A stretch of DNA of 64,000 nt from Nostoc linckia z4. GTDB taxonomy: Bacteria; Cyanobacteriota; Cyanobacteriia; Cyanobacteriales; Nostocaceae. Positions 27,312 to 35,664 of this stretch are shown here, piece after piece. Where the stretch lies: the NCBI RefSeq assembly GCF_002608075.1, contig NZ_LAHA01000011.1, positions 186,001 to 250,000 of the forward strand. Direction: 5' to 3'. Numbering within the stretch: the stretch's first letter is position 1; each line of letters starts with the position of its first letter. The notes below the pieces were generated by a model, which did not search any database, was not told where the DNA came from, and saw only the letters and a list, made by a program, of their open reading frames with translations. Made by a program: the position numbers and the translations under genes.

Positions 27312-28907
27312 TTAAGCAGTCCGAAAACGCGCCAACTCTTCACCCGTTTTCGCATCGTGGGCGTGGACTGTACACACCAAACATGAATCAAACGATCGCG
27401 CCACATGACCAACTTCCACCGGGTCGCTAGAATCGTAAATGGGTGTGCCAATTAAAGCTTCTTCAATGGGGCCGCGCATTCCTTCACCGTCACGGGGGCC
27501 TATATTCCAGGTACCAGGGGCAATCACTTGGTAATTCTTAATTTTACCGCCTTCTATTTCCACCCAGTGACACAAAGAACCCCGCGCTGCTTCCGTTGCA
27601 CCCCAACCCTTGCCATCTTTTTCTTTGGGTTTGATATACCAAGGGTCGTTTAATTTGAATTCGCGCAAACAATGTTCGGCTTGACGATATAACTTGACAA
27701 TTTCGTGAAGTCGTGCTAACTGACGGACATGAATACTAGCACCACCCATGCGTTTGAAGACATCGAGGATGAAGGGGTCATAGTGTTGCCAAGATTCGCC
27801 ATGTTTGCCACCTGCGACTAACTGACGCGCTAAGGGGCCGGCTTCTAAACGTCCGAAGTCTTTGTGTAGAACGGCACTTGCCCAAGAATAGGCGTTATCG
27901 AAGTCTTTGGTATTATTGGCGATGGGTTTAGTGGTGCGATCGCCAGGATGAATATCCGCACTCCCTTCATCGTACCAGGAGTGAGTTGTATTCTCGCGGG
28001 TAAAGGACTGATCCATTAAGACATGAGTATCAGTGAAGCTGTCATAAACTCCACTTTTCATAATCATCGCTGCATTTCGTCCTTCGATGGTCGGTTTTTG
28101 GTATTTATCCTCGTGGGCTAAATATCCCCAAGTAACATATTTACCAACACCAGCGCCATATCTATCTAAACCGATGTCTAAACCCATGCGCCAATAAAAA
28201 CCCAAATCCGATTCTCGATGATTGCGGTTTTCATCTAACCAATCCAAAAAGTCATCATAACTTTGGATTTGTTCGTAACGTTCTAAAGAACAACCCAACC
28301 AAACTGGTTCTAACCAATTGGTGCGGAAATATTCCAGAATTGCCCAAGCGCGGGTAATATCCGTGAGGGTGGGGGCGCACATCACACCACCAGGCACCAT
28401 ATAACTGCTGTGGGGCCATTGGCCGCCTAATAGCGCATAAATTTCTACAGGTTTGGCGGAAATTGTTATGCCTAATTCGTAAGATTTACCAGTGAAAGCG
28501 GCAAAGCGTCTGGTAGCTTCGTCATAAAAGCGACTACTGCGATATTTTTTATTAGTCAAATCAATGGCAAACAATCCATAAAAATAACGAGGAATACTTT
28601 GGATTGTTTCCACAATTTGACCGAGATTTCTTGCCAAAATTGCATTGCGTGGAACTTCTGTTTCCCAAGCTGTATCTAATGCCCAAGATGCAGAAGTTAA
28701 GTGAGAACCGCCACAAATTCCGCAAATTCGAGGCGTGACAATTAATCCGGCTTGGGGGTCTTTACCGCGTAGAATAATTTCAAATCCGCGAAATAATTCG
28801 GCATGTGTCCAAGCGTTGACTACTCTTCCGTGTTCGATATCAACTCGGACATCTAAATCGCCTTCAACTCTACCAACAGGCGATATATCTAATGTTTGAA
28901 TTCCCAT
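27312..28907 (-). CDS. hupL: Uptake [NiFe] hydrogenase large subunit
   Basis: 531 residues from the ATG at 28907, preceded by AAAGGAGAAG; an apparent longer frame runs back into hupS and is not used. It carries the Ni-Fe active site: N-terminal RICGICGGSH and C-terminal DSCLVCTVHAHDAKTGEE supply the two CxxC pairs. Residues after the His of CTVH form the extension removed by the maturation protease. The enzyme re-oxidises H2 made by nitrogenase. The gene is contiguous, without the excisable element that splits hupL in some heterocystous strains. It is downstream of hupS in one operon. Confidence 0.97.
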   Translation of the reverse strand: MGIQTLDISPVGRVEGDLDVRVDIEHGRVVNAWTHAELFRGFEIILRGKDPQAGLIVTPRICGICGGSHLTSASWALDTAWETEVPRNAILARNLGQIVETIQSIPRYFYGLFAIDLTNKKYRSSRFYDEATRRFAAFTGKSYELGITISAKPVEIYALLGGQWPHSSYMVPGGVMCAPTLTDITRAWAILEYFRTNWLEPVWLGCSLERYEQIQSYDDFLDWLDENRNHRESDLGFYWRMGLDIGLDRYGAGVGKYVTWGYLAHEDKYQKPTIEGRNAAMIMKSGVYDSFTDTHVLMDQSFTRENTTHSWYDEGSADIHPGDRTTKPIANNTKDFDNAYSWASAVLHKDFGRLEAGPLARQLVAGGKHGESWQHYDPFILDVFKRMGGASIHVRQLARLHEIVKLYRQAEHCLREFKLNDPWYIKPKEKDGKGWGATEAARGSLCHWVEIEGGKIKNYQVIAPGTWNIGPRDGEGMRGPIEEALIGTPIYDSSDPVEVGHVARSFDSCLVCTVHAHDAKTGEELARFRTA

Positions 28908-28919
28908 TCTCTTCTCCTT

Positions 28920-29010
28920 TAATAATTGGTAAGGGGAGTAGGGAGATGGGGAGATAGGGAAACGCGGGGAATAACCAATGCCCGATGCCCCATGCCCAAT
29001 GCCCCATTCC
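28920..29010. repeat. Repeat-rich hupS-hupL spacer
   Basis: The 103-bp spacer contains degenerate tandem repeats of two kinds: GGGGAGAT-like units, and ATGCCC-type heptamers (ATGCCCGATGCCCCATGCCC). A folded RNA in this spacer has been discussed for other Nostoc strains; here a hairpin pairing the GGGGAG side with the complementary side is possible but not clear-cut. Confidence 0.6.
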
Positions 29011-29973
29011 TTAAACTGTAAAAAAGTCTTCTTCCGCCCAAGGTGGTGCTGCGTCTTTTGCCACCATTGTGAGTATGGCGTAGTCTTTTTTGTTGACTCC
29101 TGGCGGTAATTCTTTGGGAACCCCCATAACTGTTTGGGTTTTAAATACGGTTCCTGGTTTGAGGTCAAAGAAGGGAAATTCTGGTTCGGTGCAACCCAAA
29201 CAAGGCATTCCGGCGCGGGTTTTGGAGGAGACACGATTCCATAGGATGCGGTTGCAGGAGGAATGGGTCATGGGGCCGCGACAACCCAAGTCATAAAATA
29301 GGCAGCCTTTACGCTGACCAAATTCGGCGGTTGATGCTTTGTAAGCAAAGTGGACGTTGCGAGTACAACCTGTTTGGGTATAGGTGTTGAAGAACGTTTG
29401 CGGACGATGCAATTCATCCAGGGCGATGTCTGCTATGCGTCCAGTAGCGATCGCCACTAATATCTGCGTAATCCAATCGGGATGTGCGGGACATCCGGGA
29501 ATATTAATTACAGGTAATCCGGCTTGGGAAACGAAATCTTTACCTAAAAAGCCACCTTCTTGACGCTTGAGAAATTGCAAACCTTCCGATTCGCTTGGGT
29601 TGGGCGACATGGCGGGAATTCCTCCCCAAGTGGCACAATCTCCCACAGCGACGATAAATTTAGCAGCTTTGGCCAGATCTGCTAACCAATCTTTCATGGG
29701 GCGATCGGCAAACCGATTCCATTCCCCAGTACCGTTGGGAGCGTTGACAACACTGCCTTCAAAGACCAAAATGTCTAGGGGAATTATGCCAGAAATACAA
29801 TCCCGTAGCAGTGTTTGTAAATTATCACCTAGTTCTAATCCTAAGGATGGATGCCAAAGTACCTTGATGCCAAAGTCAGCAATTAAATCGCAGACTGTCG
29901 GTTCTTCGGCGTTGAGAAATGACATGGTGTTACCGGAACAAGCACCACCTTGTAGCCACAGTACGTTAGTCAT
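29011..29973 (-). CDS. hupS: Uptake [NiFe] hydrogenase small subunit
   Basis: 320 residues. This subunit holds the iron-sulfur clusters that carry electrons from the Ni-Fe site in HupL. It opens VLWLQGGACSGNTMSFLNAEEP with the proximal-cluster Cys, and further cluster ligands are seen in GDCATWGG, NIPGCPAHP, GCTRNVHF, GCRGPMTHSSCN and AGMPCLGC. There is no twin-arginine signal peptide, as is usual for cyanobacterial HupS. First gene of hupSL; the promoter should lie in the 700-bp spacer upstream. Confidence 0.97.
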   Translation of the reverse strand: MTNVLWLQGGACSGNTMSFLNAEEPTVCDLIADFGIKVLWHPSLGLELGDNLQTLLRDCISGIIPLDILVFEGSVVNAPNGTGEWNRFADRPMKDWLADLAKAAKFIVAVGDCATWGGIPAMSPNPSESEGLQFLKRQEGGFLGKDFVSQAGLPVINIPGCPAHPDWITQILVAIATGRIADIALDELHRPQTFFNTYTQTGCTRNVHFAYKASTAEFGQRKGCLFYDLGCRGPMTHSSCNRILWNRVSSKTRAGMPCLGCTEPEFPFFDLKPGTVFKTQTVMGVPKELPPGVNKKDYAILTMVAKDAAPPWAEEDFFTV

Positions 29974-30681
29974 CGGCTATGTCTTTTTCTAATTTTTACC
30001 ATGCACGATTTAGGCGATAAAGCTTGTAGAGTATCACCTATTTGAGGGACTTCCAAGTAAAAAAATATTCCATTGCTATTGTTGACTGTTGACGGTTGAT
30101 AGTTGACAGTAAACAATTTGAAGCTGAATAATTTATTTTTGGGAGTTTCCTTATTGCTGTTTATTTTTAAACATAAAGTATTTTTCGATTCAACTCTGTT
30201 TTATTAAAAAAAAATTAATTATTAGCAATCACCTGTTCTAAGTAGAACGGTGTAAATTAAAGGTTTGTAGTGATAACTTTAGTCCTTACTAGAGGACTAA
30301 AGTTATCACTACGAACTAAATGTCAAGCTTTTTACATTAGTTTACATAGTTTGTTTTTTAAGTCGTTTTACTTACATAAAAATTGCACATTGACTCGTCA
30401 GCACCTGTTGACAGTCAATGAATACCATGAGTAGTTATCTAATTTAGATGTGCATGAGTTTAATTAATAGTCTAATACCGCTACGCGAAAGTTAAAAAGT
30501 TCACCAATCAAGACTTGTGATTGTTTAAAAGGTAGCTTTATTTACTCAGAAGTGTAATAATTCTAAGGATGTAAAAATCAGGAATAAATACTTAATTTAA
30601 CTGTATTGTGCAATCAGTAAATTGAACACAGCAAAATGTAGGGGCACAACAGATTGTACCCCAACCTACCACCTGATTATT
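29974..30681. other. Upstream region of hupS
   Basis: About 700 bp with no gene. It holds a block shared with the STAND-cluster spacer (30081-30151), a perfect 20-bp hairpin (30267-30312) and an NtcA-like but imperfect site (GTAGAACGGTGTAA at 30242-30255; the consensus would end TAC), about 270 bp upstream of hupS. No canonical GTA-N8-TAC was found by eye. Confidence 0.4.
30267..30312. repeat. Perfect 20-bp inverted repeat upstream of hupS
   Basis: GTAGTGATAACTTTAGTCCT (30267-30286) and its exact reverse complement (30293-30312) flank a 6-base loop TACTAG. The outer bases extend the pairing only weakly. It could be a minimal hairpin element or a terminator; no T-run follows on either strand. 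Confidence 0.9.
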
Positions 30682-31059
30682 TTAAGATTTTAGTTGTGTA
30701 ATTTCCCTAACAACTTGTTCATCCAAACCTAAAGCTTGAGCTATCTGCTCAATACTTAAACCCAATGCTAATAACTGAGGTATGGTTTCTAACTTAGCTT
30801 CTTGTCTACCTTGTTCTTTACCTTCTTCTTTACCTTCAGCAAAAACATCTTGGTAAAATCTAGTTTGCCTTAACTCATTTAATCCAAACATTTTTCCTAT
30901 GTCCTCCTGACTCAATCTCGGCAACTTATAGATTAATATCGTCTCTATTAATTGTATAATTTCACTAACAGCAGTGACATCTAAAATTTGCTCTCTAGCA
31001 GTGTTGACTATTTCTAGAGCCTTTGTTGTCGCAGTTGATTCGGGTTCAACGATCGGCTT
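30682..31059 (-). pseudogene. Truncated Rpn-family (PD-(D/E)XK nuclease/transposase-like) gene
   Basis: Only the C-terminal ~125 residues of a cyanobacterial Rpn-type protein survive. The frame is open from a stop at 31060-31062 and reads VEPESTATTKALEIVNTARE, then IIQLIETILIYKLPRLSQED. It ends with the typical KEEGKEQGRQEAK charged run and a short helix-turn-helix-like tail (LGLSIEQIAQALGLDEQVV). The N-terminal nuclease domain is missing, and upstream DNA is an A/G- and C/T-rich repeat. An internal ATG at 30924 could still give an 80-residue peptide, but it is probably a relic. Confidence 0.7.
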
Positions 31060-31583
31060 TTACACTGCGGTGTTCATCGAGAAGGGGAAGGGGGAAAGGT
31101 AAAAAGCGAGTGGAATTGTAGGCGACCTGTTCAGGCAGTTTGCCCTTTTCCCTTTAACCTTTTCCCTTCTGGTTTATTTGGGTAGGCTTAGGCTGATTGT
31201 AATTTTTGATATCTTTTCAACGCTATTTTGTGTACTTGTGATACAAACAATATTTTCTAAATCTCAGGTGTTTAAAACAGACATTAATATTGGCAATTCC
31301 CCCCTAGAATTTGAGAAATAGGGTGTTTTATATTTTAGAGATTGGGCATTGGGCAAAGAGGGCATTGGGCATTGGGTATGAGGAAGAATGAAAAATTACC
31401 TCTTTCCCTCCATCTCCCTATCTCCCCATCTCCCCAGTCCCTAATCTGAAGGGGAATTCCGCCAAAAGGACTCGAAGCCTGCGTAAATCAGTATGGCCCG
31501 TGATGAGATGCGATTCATCGTGTCTTCATCATTCGTGGGTGTCAAGAAACTCAAATTTCAATTGGCTAGAGTATGGCAGAGTT
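31060..31583. repeat. Repeat-rich spacer before the extended hyp operon
   Basis: About 520 bp without a gene. A pair of complementary purine/pyrimidine runs at 31080-31172 (GGGGAAGGGGGAAAGG and CCCTTTAACCTTTTCCC) could form a long imperfect hairpin like those of the MITE-like elements elsewhere. It is followed by GGGCATTG heptamer repeats (31343-31376) and CATCTCCC repeats (31411-31436). Confidence 0.55.
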
Positions 31584-32558
31584 ATGACCCCTAGCATTAC
31601 AGATTCAGCAGTGAAGGCTGCGATCGCAGCTGTTGTATCGGAGTCAGCTTCAGCAGATGAAAAAATTCAAATGCTGATTGAAATAGCCCAAGGCTTTCAA
31701 AAAAAGCCCAAAACAGCCCAAGATTTACGGAATGCAGTTAGCTTATATTACCAGGCTTACCAGATGTGTGGTGAGGAGTATCCCCTGTTGAAAGCTAGGG
31801 CACAAGTGGGGATGTCAGGGACGTTACAGGCAATACCAGATGTTAGCACGCAACTGCTAATACAAGCAAAAGTCGGTTATGAAGAAGCACTACCAACTTT
31901 ACAACGATTAGCTTCGCCCTCTGAAGTGGCAGAAGCACAAATGAATTTTGGGCTGGTGTTACAGTCACTTGTGCCGTATAATTTAGCGCGGATAACTGAT
32001 AGTATCCAAGCTTATCATGAGGCTTTGCGGGTATTTATTTGGCAGGATTACCCACAAGAATATGCAATTTTATACAATAATATTGCGATCGCTTATCTTT
32101 CCATGCCTTTAGCATCGGAACGGGAATACTTGCGTCAAGGATTAGCAGTGCAATCATTTGAAACTGCGCTAAAGCATATTAATTTAATTGAGCATCCCAG
32201 AGAATATGCAATGTTGCAAAATAATTTGGGTAATGCTTTGCAATATTTAGTGAGTTCTCATGCTGTGGAGAATAACTTAAGAGCGATCGTCGCTTATGAC
32301 GAAGCTTTAAAAGTGCGTAATTCCAAAGATACACCCCTAGAGTATGCTAACACAATTTCAAACAAAGCTAACGCTTTATTCAACTTACCCGATGACCCAG
32401 AAAAACCAGAAAATGGTAATCTTAAAAATCTTTTACAAGCACATGCATACTATCAACAAGCTTTAGAAATATTTACCAAATATCAACAGATGGAACAAGC
32501 AGAAATAGTAGCTAAAGCGTTACAAGACGTACAATTAGAAATAGGGCATAGGGCATAG
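31584..32558 (+). CDS. TPR protein of the extended hyp operon
   Basis: 324 residues from the ATG at 31584 (MTPSITDSAVKAAIAAVVS); a longer frame starts at 31500 without family-like sequence. The protein is built of helical TPR-type repeats with YYQAYQMCGEEYP, AIAYLSMPLASE, NLGNALQYLVSS and AYYQQALEIFTKY units. It opens a run of five genes before hypF that corresponds to the conserved set upstream of hyp in Nostoc sp. PCC 7120. A role in maturing the hydrogenase small subunit has been proposed for that set. Confidence 0.85.
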   Translation: MTPSITDSAVKAAIAAVVSESASADEKIQMLIEIAQGFQKKPKTAQDLRNAVSLYYQAYQMCGEEYPLLKARAQVGMSGTLQAIPDVSTQLLIQAKVGYEEALPTLQRLASPSEVAEAQMNFGLVLQSLVPYNLARITDSIQAYHEALRVFIWQDYPQEYAILYNNIAIAYLSMPLASEREYLRQGLAVQSFETALKHINLIEHPREYAMLQNNLGNALQYLVSSHAVENNLRAIVAYDEALKVRNSKDTPLEYANTISNKANALFNLPDDPEKPENGNLKNLLQAHAYYQQALEIFTKYQQMEQAEIVAKALQDVQLEIGHRA

Positions 32559-32636
32559 GGCATTGATTATTTTATCAGTGTTTACTGTGACCGCTACCTC
32601 TCCGTATTTCCATCTCAATTAAGGAGAAAACAGAGA

Positions 32637-32903
32637 ATGCAACACATTTTACTAACCCTGTTTACGGGAGATTTTCTCACCAATTTAGCAGCAGGCGAAC
32701 TCAATATTACGACAGAATTTATCTGGCTAATCACAGGTATAGTTTTATCTATGATTGGCGGTGCTATCGGCGGGATGCTATTAGCAGGAAAAGATATAGG
32801 CTATGAATTTTCAGCAATACTTGGTGCTTTATTTGCTCCTGCTGGTGTAATTCCCGCCATTATTCTAGGTCTAGTCATACTAAATTTCTTAACTAATTAT
32901 TAG
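32637..32903 (+). CDS. Small membrane protein of the extended hyp operon (88 aa)
   Basis: 88 residues with two hydrophobic helices, the first rich in Gly (FIWLITGIVLSMIGGAIGGMLLAG) and the second near the C-terminus (GVIPAIILGLVILNFL). AAGGAGAAAA lies eight bases upstream. Not recognised beyond its position; one of two small membrane proteins between the TPR and NifU/Rieske genes. A possible membrane anchor for the uptake hydrogenase or its assembly factors (inference). Confidence 0.78.
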   Translation: MQHILLTLFTGDFLTNLAAGELNITTEFIWLITGIVLSMIGGAIGGMLLAGKDIGYEFSAILGALFAPAGVIPAIILGLVILNFLTNY

Positions 32904-32911
32904 GAGCAAAA

Positions 32912-33136
32912 ATGTTAGAACTTGGCTGGTATTCTGTTAAATTATTTTTCAAAGGAAAGTTACTGCGCGACCCCATATATTTTGTTCAGCGAACTGCTAT
33001 TGCTACTACTGTAGGTTCTTTACTATTAGTGTTATTTGCCCAGGCTGAAATCCCTTTCTGCTTACCAGTAACAATATCTAGCTTCGTAACAGGCATGATG
33101 ATGCCATTTCTTCTCAAAGATTTCAAAACCAAGTAA
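32912..33136 (+). CDS. Small membrane protein of the extended hyp operon (74 aa)
   Basis: 74 residues, starting nine bases after the preceding stop with AGGAG upstream, so clearly cotranscribed. Two likely helices are visible (IATTVGSLLLVLFAQ and FCLPVTISSFVTGMMMPFLL) after a basic N-terminal segment. No family was recognised. Role inferred only from the hyp context. Confidence 0.78.
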   Translation: MLELGWYSVKLFFKGKLLRDPIYFVQRTAIATTVGSLLLVLFAQAEIPFCLPVTISSFVTGMMMPFLLKDFKTK

Positions 33137-33198
33137 ATTGTTATTTGTCATTGGTCATTAGACATTTGTAAATAATCAATGCCCCATGCCCATATTCT

Positions 33199-34050
33199 AT
33201 GTCTAACCTTGAAGAATTAGTTCAGGAAATTAACCGCTTTGAGGCAATTATATCCGAGTGGGATGAAAGCCAAAGGTGTGTAGCAGTAGGCTTAAAAAGA
33301 GCAATTGAAGCTTTGCACAAAGTAGCATTGACTAATTTGATTAAAAGTTTAAAAGAAGAGTCAATGCCGGCTTTACGTCATGCTGCTTGCGATGAAGTAG
33401 TATATGCAGTGTTGCTTTATCACGAATTAGTTAAACCACCAAAAGCATCACTAGAACAACGCATTCAAACCGCCTTTGAAGAAGTTCGCCCAGGTTTAAA
33501 AAGTCATAACGGAGACATAGAATTAGTGGCAATTAAACCACCAGATACAGTAGAAGTTAAGTTAATAGGAACTTGCAGCAGTTGTCCGGCTTCTACTCTA
33601 ACCTTATCTCAGGGAGTAGAACAAGCAATTAAAAACCATTGTCCTGAAATTACCAATGTTGTTGCTGTCAATCAAAACTCTAGTATTAACACTAAAATTT
33701 CTAGTTTTATCAGTCCATTTTCTTCGCAGTTAACTTCTAGTTGGGTAAAAGTAGCAACTATCGAACAAGTTCCCGAATTGGGTGTGTTAGCAGTACAACT
33801 TGCTGGTACTTCGCTAATTTTATATCGCCAAGGTGTTACGTTTAAATGTTATCGTAATGCTTGCGCTCATCTAGGAAATCCTTTAGAAGATGGTAAAGTT
33901 GAAAATGGTATTATTACTTGCCCTTTCCACGGATTTGAGTATAATTTAGAGACAGGGAAATGTTTGATTGTACCGGATATTTCACTTCAGTCATATCCAG
34001 TGAAAATCAAAGGTGATAATATTTTTGTAAGATTGCAAAAATTTGAATAA
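33199..34050 (+). CDS. NifU C-domain / Rieske [2Fe-2S] fusion protein
   Basis: 283 residues in three parts. Residues 1-95 are helical and unrecognised. Residues ~95-150 form a NifU-type Fe-S scaffold domain with CSSCP. The C-terminal ~100 residues form a Rieske ferredoxin domain with C-x-H in NACAHLG and CPFHGFEY for the second Cys/His pair. An Fe-S scaffold joined to a Rieske domain, next to hyp genes, fits delivery of clusters or electrons during HupS assembly. The domain calls are firm; the role is inferred from context. Confidence 0.9.
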   Translation: MSNLEELVQEINRFEAIISEWDESQRCVAVGLKRAIEALHKVALTNLIKSLKEESMPALRHAACDEVVYAVLLYHELVKPPKASLEQRIQTAFEEVRPGLKSHNGDIELVAIKPPDTVEVKLIGTCSSCPASTLTLSQGVEQAIKNHCPEITNVVAVNQNSSINTKISSFISPFSSQLTSSWVKVATIEQVPELGVLAVQLAGTSLILYRQGVTFKCYRNACAHLGNPLEDGKVENGIITCPFHGFEYNLETGKCLIVPDISLQSYPVKIKGDNIFVRLQKFE

Positions 34051-34069
34051 AAATTGATCGGCTACAATA

Positions 34070-34180
34070 CAATACGGTTGGGATAAGCAGTATAAACTTT
34101 CCTTGTAGTCTGGGAAAAGTTTAAAGGGTAAATGATGTATTTGAAACCTTTCCTCTTTCCCCTTTAACCGAACCGTATTA
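34070..34180. repeat. MITE-like element A, copy 1
   Basis: About 111 bp bounded by inverted ends CAATACGGTTGGG and CCGAACCGTATTA. The same element in opposite orientation is at 61193-61311. Shared internal words include GGATAAGCAGTAT and TGTATTTGAAACCTTTCC. It has no coding capacity. Confidence 0.85.
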
Positions 34181-34210
34181 GGCTACAATATTTTTTTGTC
34201 TCACCCAGAA

Positions 34211-34278
34211 GCGCAGTGAAAAGTATGAGCAAAGGTTTCCTCCATTGGCGCAGCCCGCCGCAATCATAACTTTTCAAG
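34211..34278. repeat. Dispersed inverted-repeat element, copy 3
   Basis: Starts GCGCAGTGAAAAGT and ends AACTTTTCAAG, like 13087-13175 and 27157-27228. It lies just after element A in the spacer between the NifU/Rieske and NHL genes. The other ~100 bp up to the NHL start show nothing further. Confidence 0.6.
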
Positions 34279-34425
34279 ATAAAGGCCCAGAAAAGAGGAC
34301 GAAAAGAAAAAATTGGACAATAAGTTTGTTGATTATTTTATATCAGAAATATCAAAATGTTACTGTTGTTACATGCTGTTAAACATTAATGTTTTTAAAT
34401 ATTTATCAGCCTTTATTTGCGGTTC

Positions 34426-35634
34426 ATGGATATCCCAATTATAATTCATCCCATATCACAATTACCGCCAGAAGCAACAAAAACTCTTCAAAAGCTACCT
34501 TTTTCATCTCAGGGTGCAGAGGTAATTTTAGGGAATATTATTCAAGCAGAACAATTAGTAATACCTGTAGCGCCAAGTCCGACTACAATGTTTGGGCCCC
34601 GTGGCGCTTGTTTGTTCGCAAATGGGACATTATGGGTGTCAGATACAGGACATCATCGATTATTGGGATGGCGGAATTTACCGACTAAAGATAGTCAACC
34701 AGCTGATTGGGTAATTGGGCAACCTGACTTTTATCATGAAGGACAAAATGCTAAAGGTGCAATTGGAAGAACTACTTTAAACGTACCAACTGGAATTTGT
34801 AGTTGCGGCAAAGGTTTAGCTGTAGCAGATGCTTGGAACCATCGAATTTTAATTTGGAAAAATTTACCAGAAGATAGCAATGTACCAGCGGATTTAGTAT
34901 TAGGACAAGGTAATTTTATCGACAACGAACCAAATAGAGGAAGTCAACAAGCATCTGCCAGTACAATGCACTGGCCTTATGGTGTTTTCTATCATCAAGG
35001 ATGGTTATTTGTTGCTGATACAGGAAATCGCAGGATATTAATTTGGCAGCAATTACCCACAGAAAACGGCCAACCTGCTGATATAGTTTTGGGACAGCCA
35101 GATATGATATCTCGCAATGAAAACAACGGCGGTTCTCCCACCGCAGCGAGTATGCGTTGGTGTCATGATATTACTTTTTGGGGAGAAAATTTAGTTGTCA
35201 GCGACGCGGGGAATAACCGCGTCATGATTTGGCAAGGAATACCAACAGAAAATAATACTCCTTGTGCAGTGGTTTTAGGGCAAAAAAACTTTGATTGTGT
35301 GGAAATGAATCAAGGGGTTTATTATCCTAATGCTAGTAGTTTGAGTATGCCTTATGGTGTCGGTGTAGCTGGAGAGTGGTTAGTAGTTGCGGATACTGCA
35401 AATTCTCGATTGTTAGGATGGAGAAAGCCAGAGTCAATTTTATCACTGCAAGGTGCAACAGCAGATGCCATTACCGGACAAATTAGTTTTCAAAGTAAAA
35501 GTGAAAATCGTGATTTTGGATTACCAAAACGAGATAGTTTAAATTGGTGTTACGGCATAAAAATTTCTGGCAAAACGGGAGTTATAGCTGATTCTGGAAA
35601 TAATCGAATTTTGCTGTGGCAATTTGATAATTAA
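34426..35634 (+). CDS. NHL-repeat beta-propeller protein of the extended hyp operon
   Basis: 402 residues from the ATG at 34426 (MDIPIIIHPISQL); a TTG at 34417 is possible. It has about five NHL-type repeats of the pattern 'LWVADTGNHRILIW' (VSDTGHHRLLGW, VADAWNHRILIW, VADTGNRRILIW, VSDAGNNRVMIW, VADTANSRLLGW, IADSGNNRILLW), forming a beta propeller for protein contacts. Between repeats stand PADIVLGQ-type linkers. No signal peptide is obvious. Position between the NifU/Rieske gene and hypF matches the PCC 7120 arrangement. Function unknown. Confidence 0.88.
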   Translation: MDIPIIIHPISQLPPEATKTLQKLPFSSQGAEVILGNIIQAEQLVIPVAPSPTTMFGPRGACLFANGTLWVSDTGHHRLLGWRNLPTKDSQPADWVIGQPDFYHEGQNAKGAIGRTTLNVPTGICSCGKGLAVADAWNHRILIWKNLPEDSNVPADLVLGQGNFIDNEPNRGSQQASASTMHWPYGVFYHQGWLFVADTGNRRILIWQQLPTENGQPADIVLGQPDMISRNENNGGSPTAASMRWCHDITFWGENLVVSDAGNNRVMIWQGIPTENNTPCAVVLGQKNFDCVEMNQGVYYPNASSLSMPYGVGVAGEWLVVADTANSRLLGWRKPESILSLQGATADAITGQISFQSKSENRDFGLPKRDSLNWCYGIKISGKTGVIADSGNNRILLWQFDN

Positions 35635-35664
35635 TAATTCGTAATTTTTAAAAGTCAGATTTAT

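Noticed and set aside
28908..29234. 109-codon N-terminal extension of hupL
   Set aside because: The stretch runs antiparallel within hupS and its repeat-rich spacer; the ATG at 28907 has a strong ribosome binding site and gives the usual 531-residue protein.
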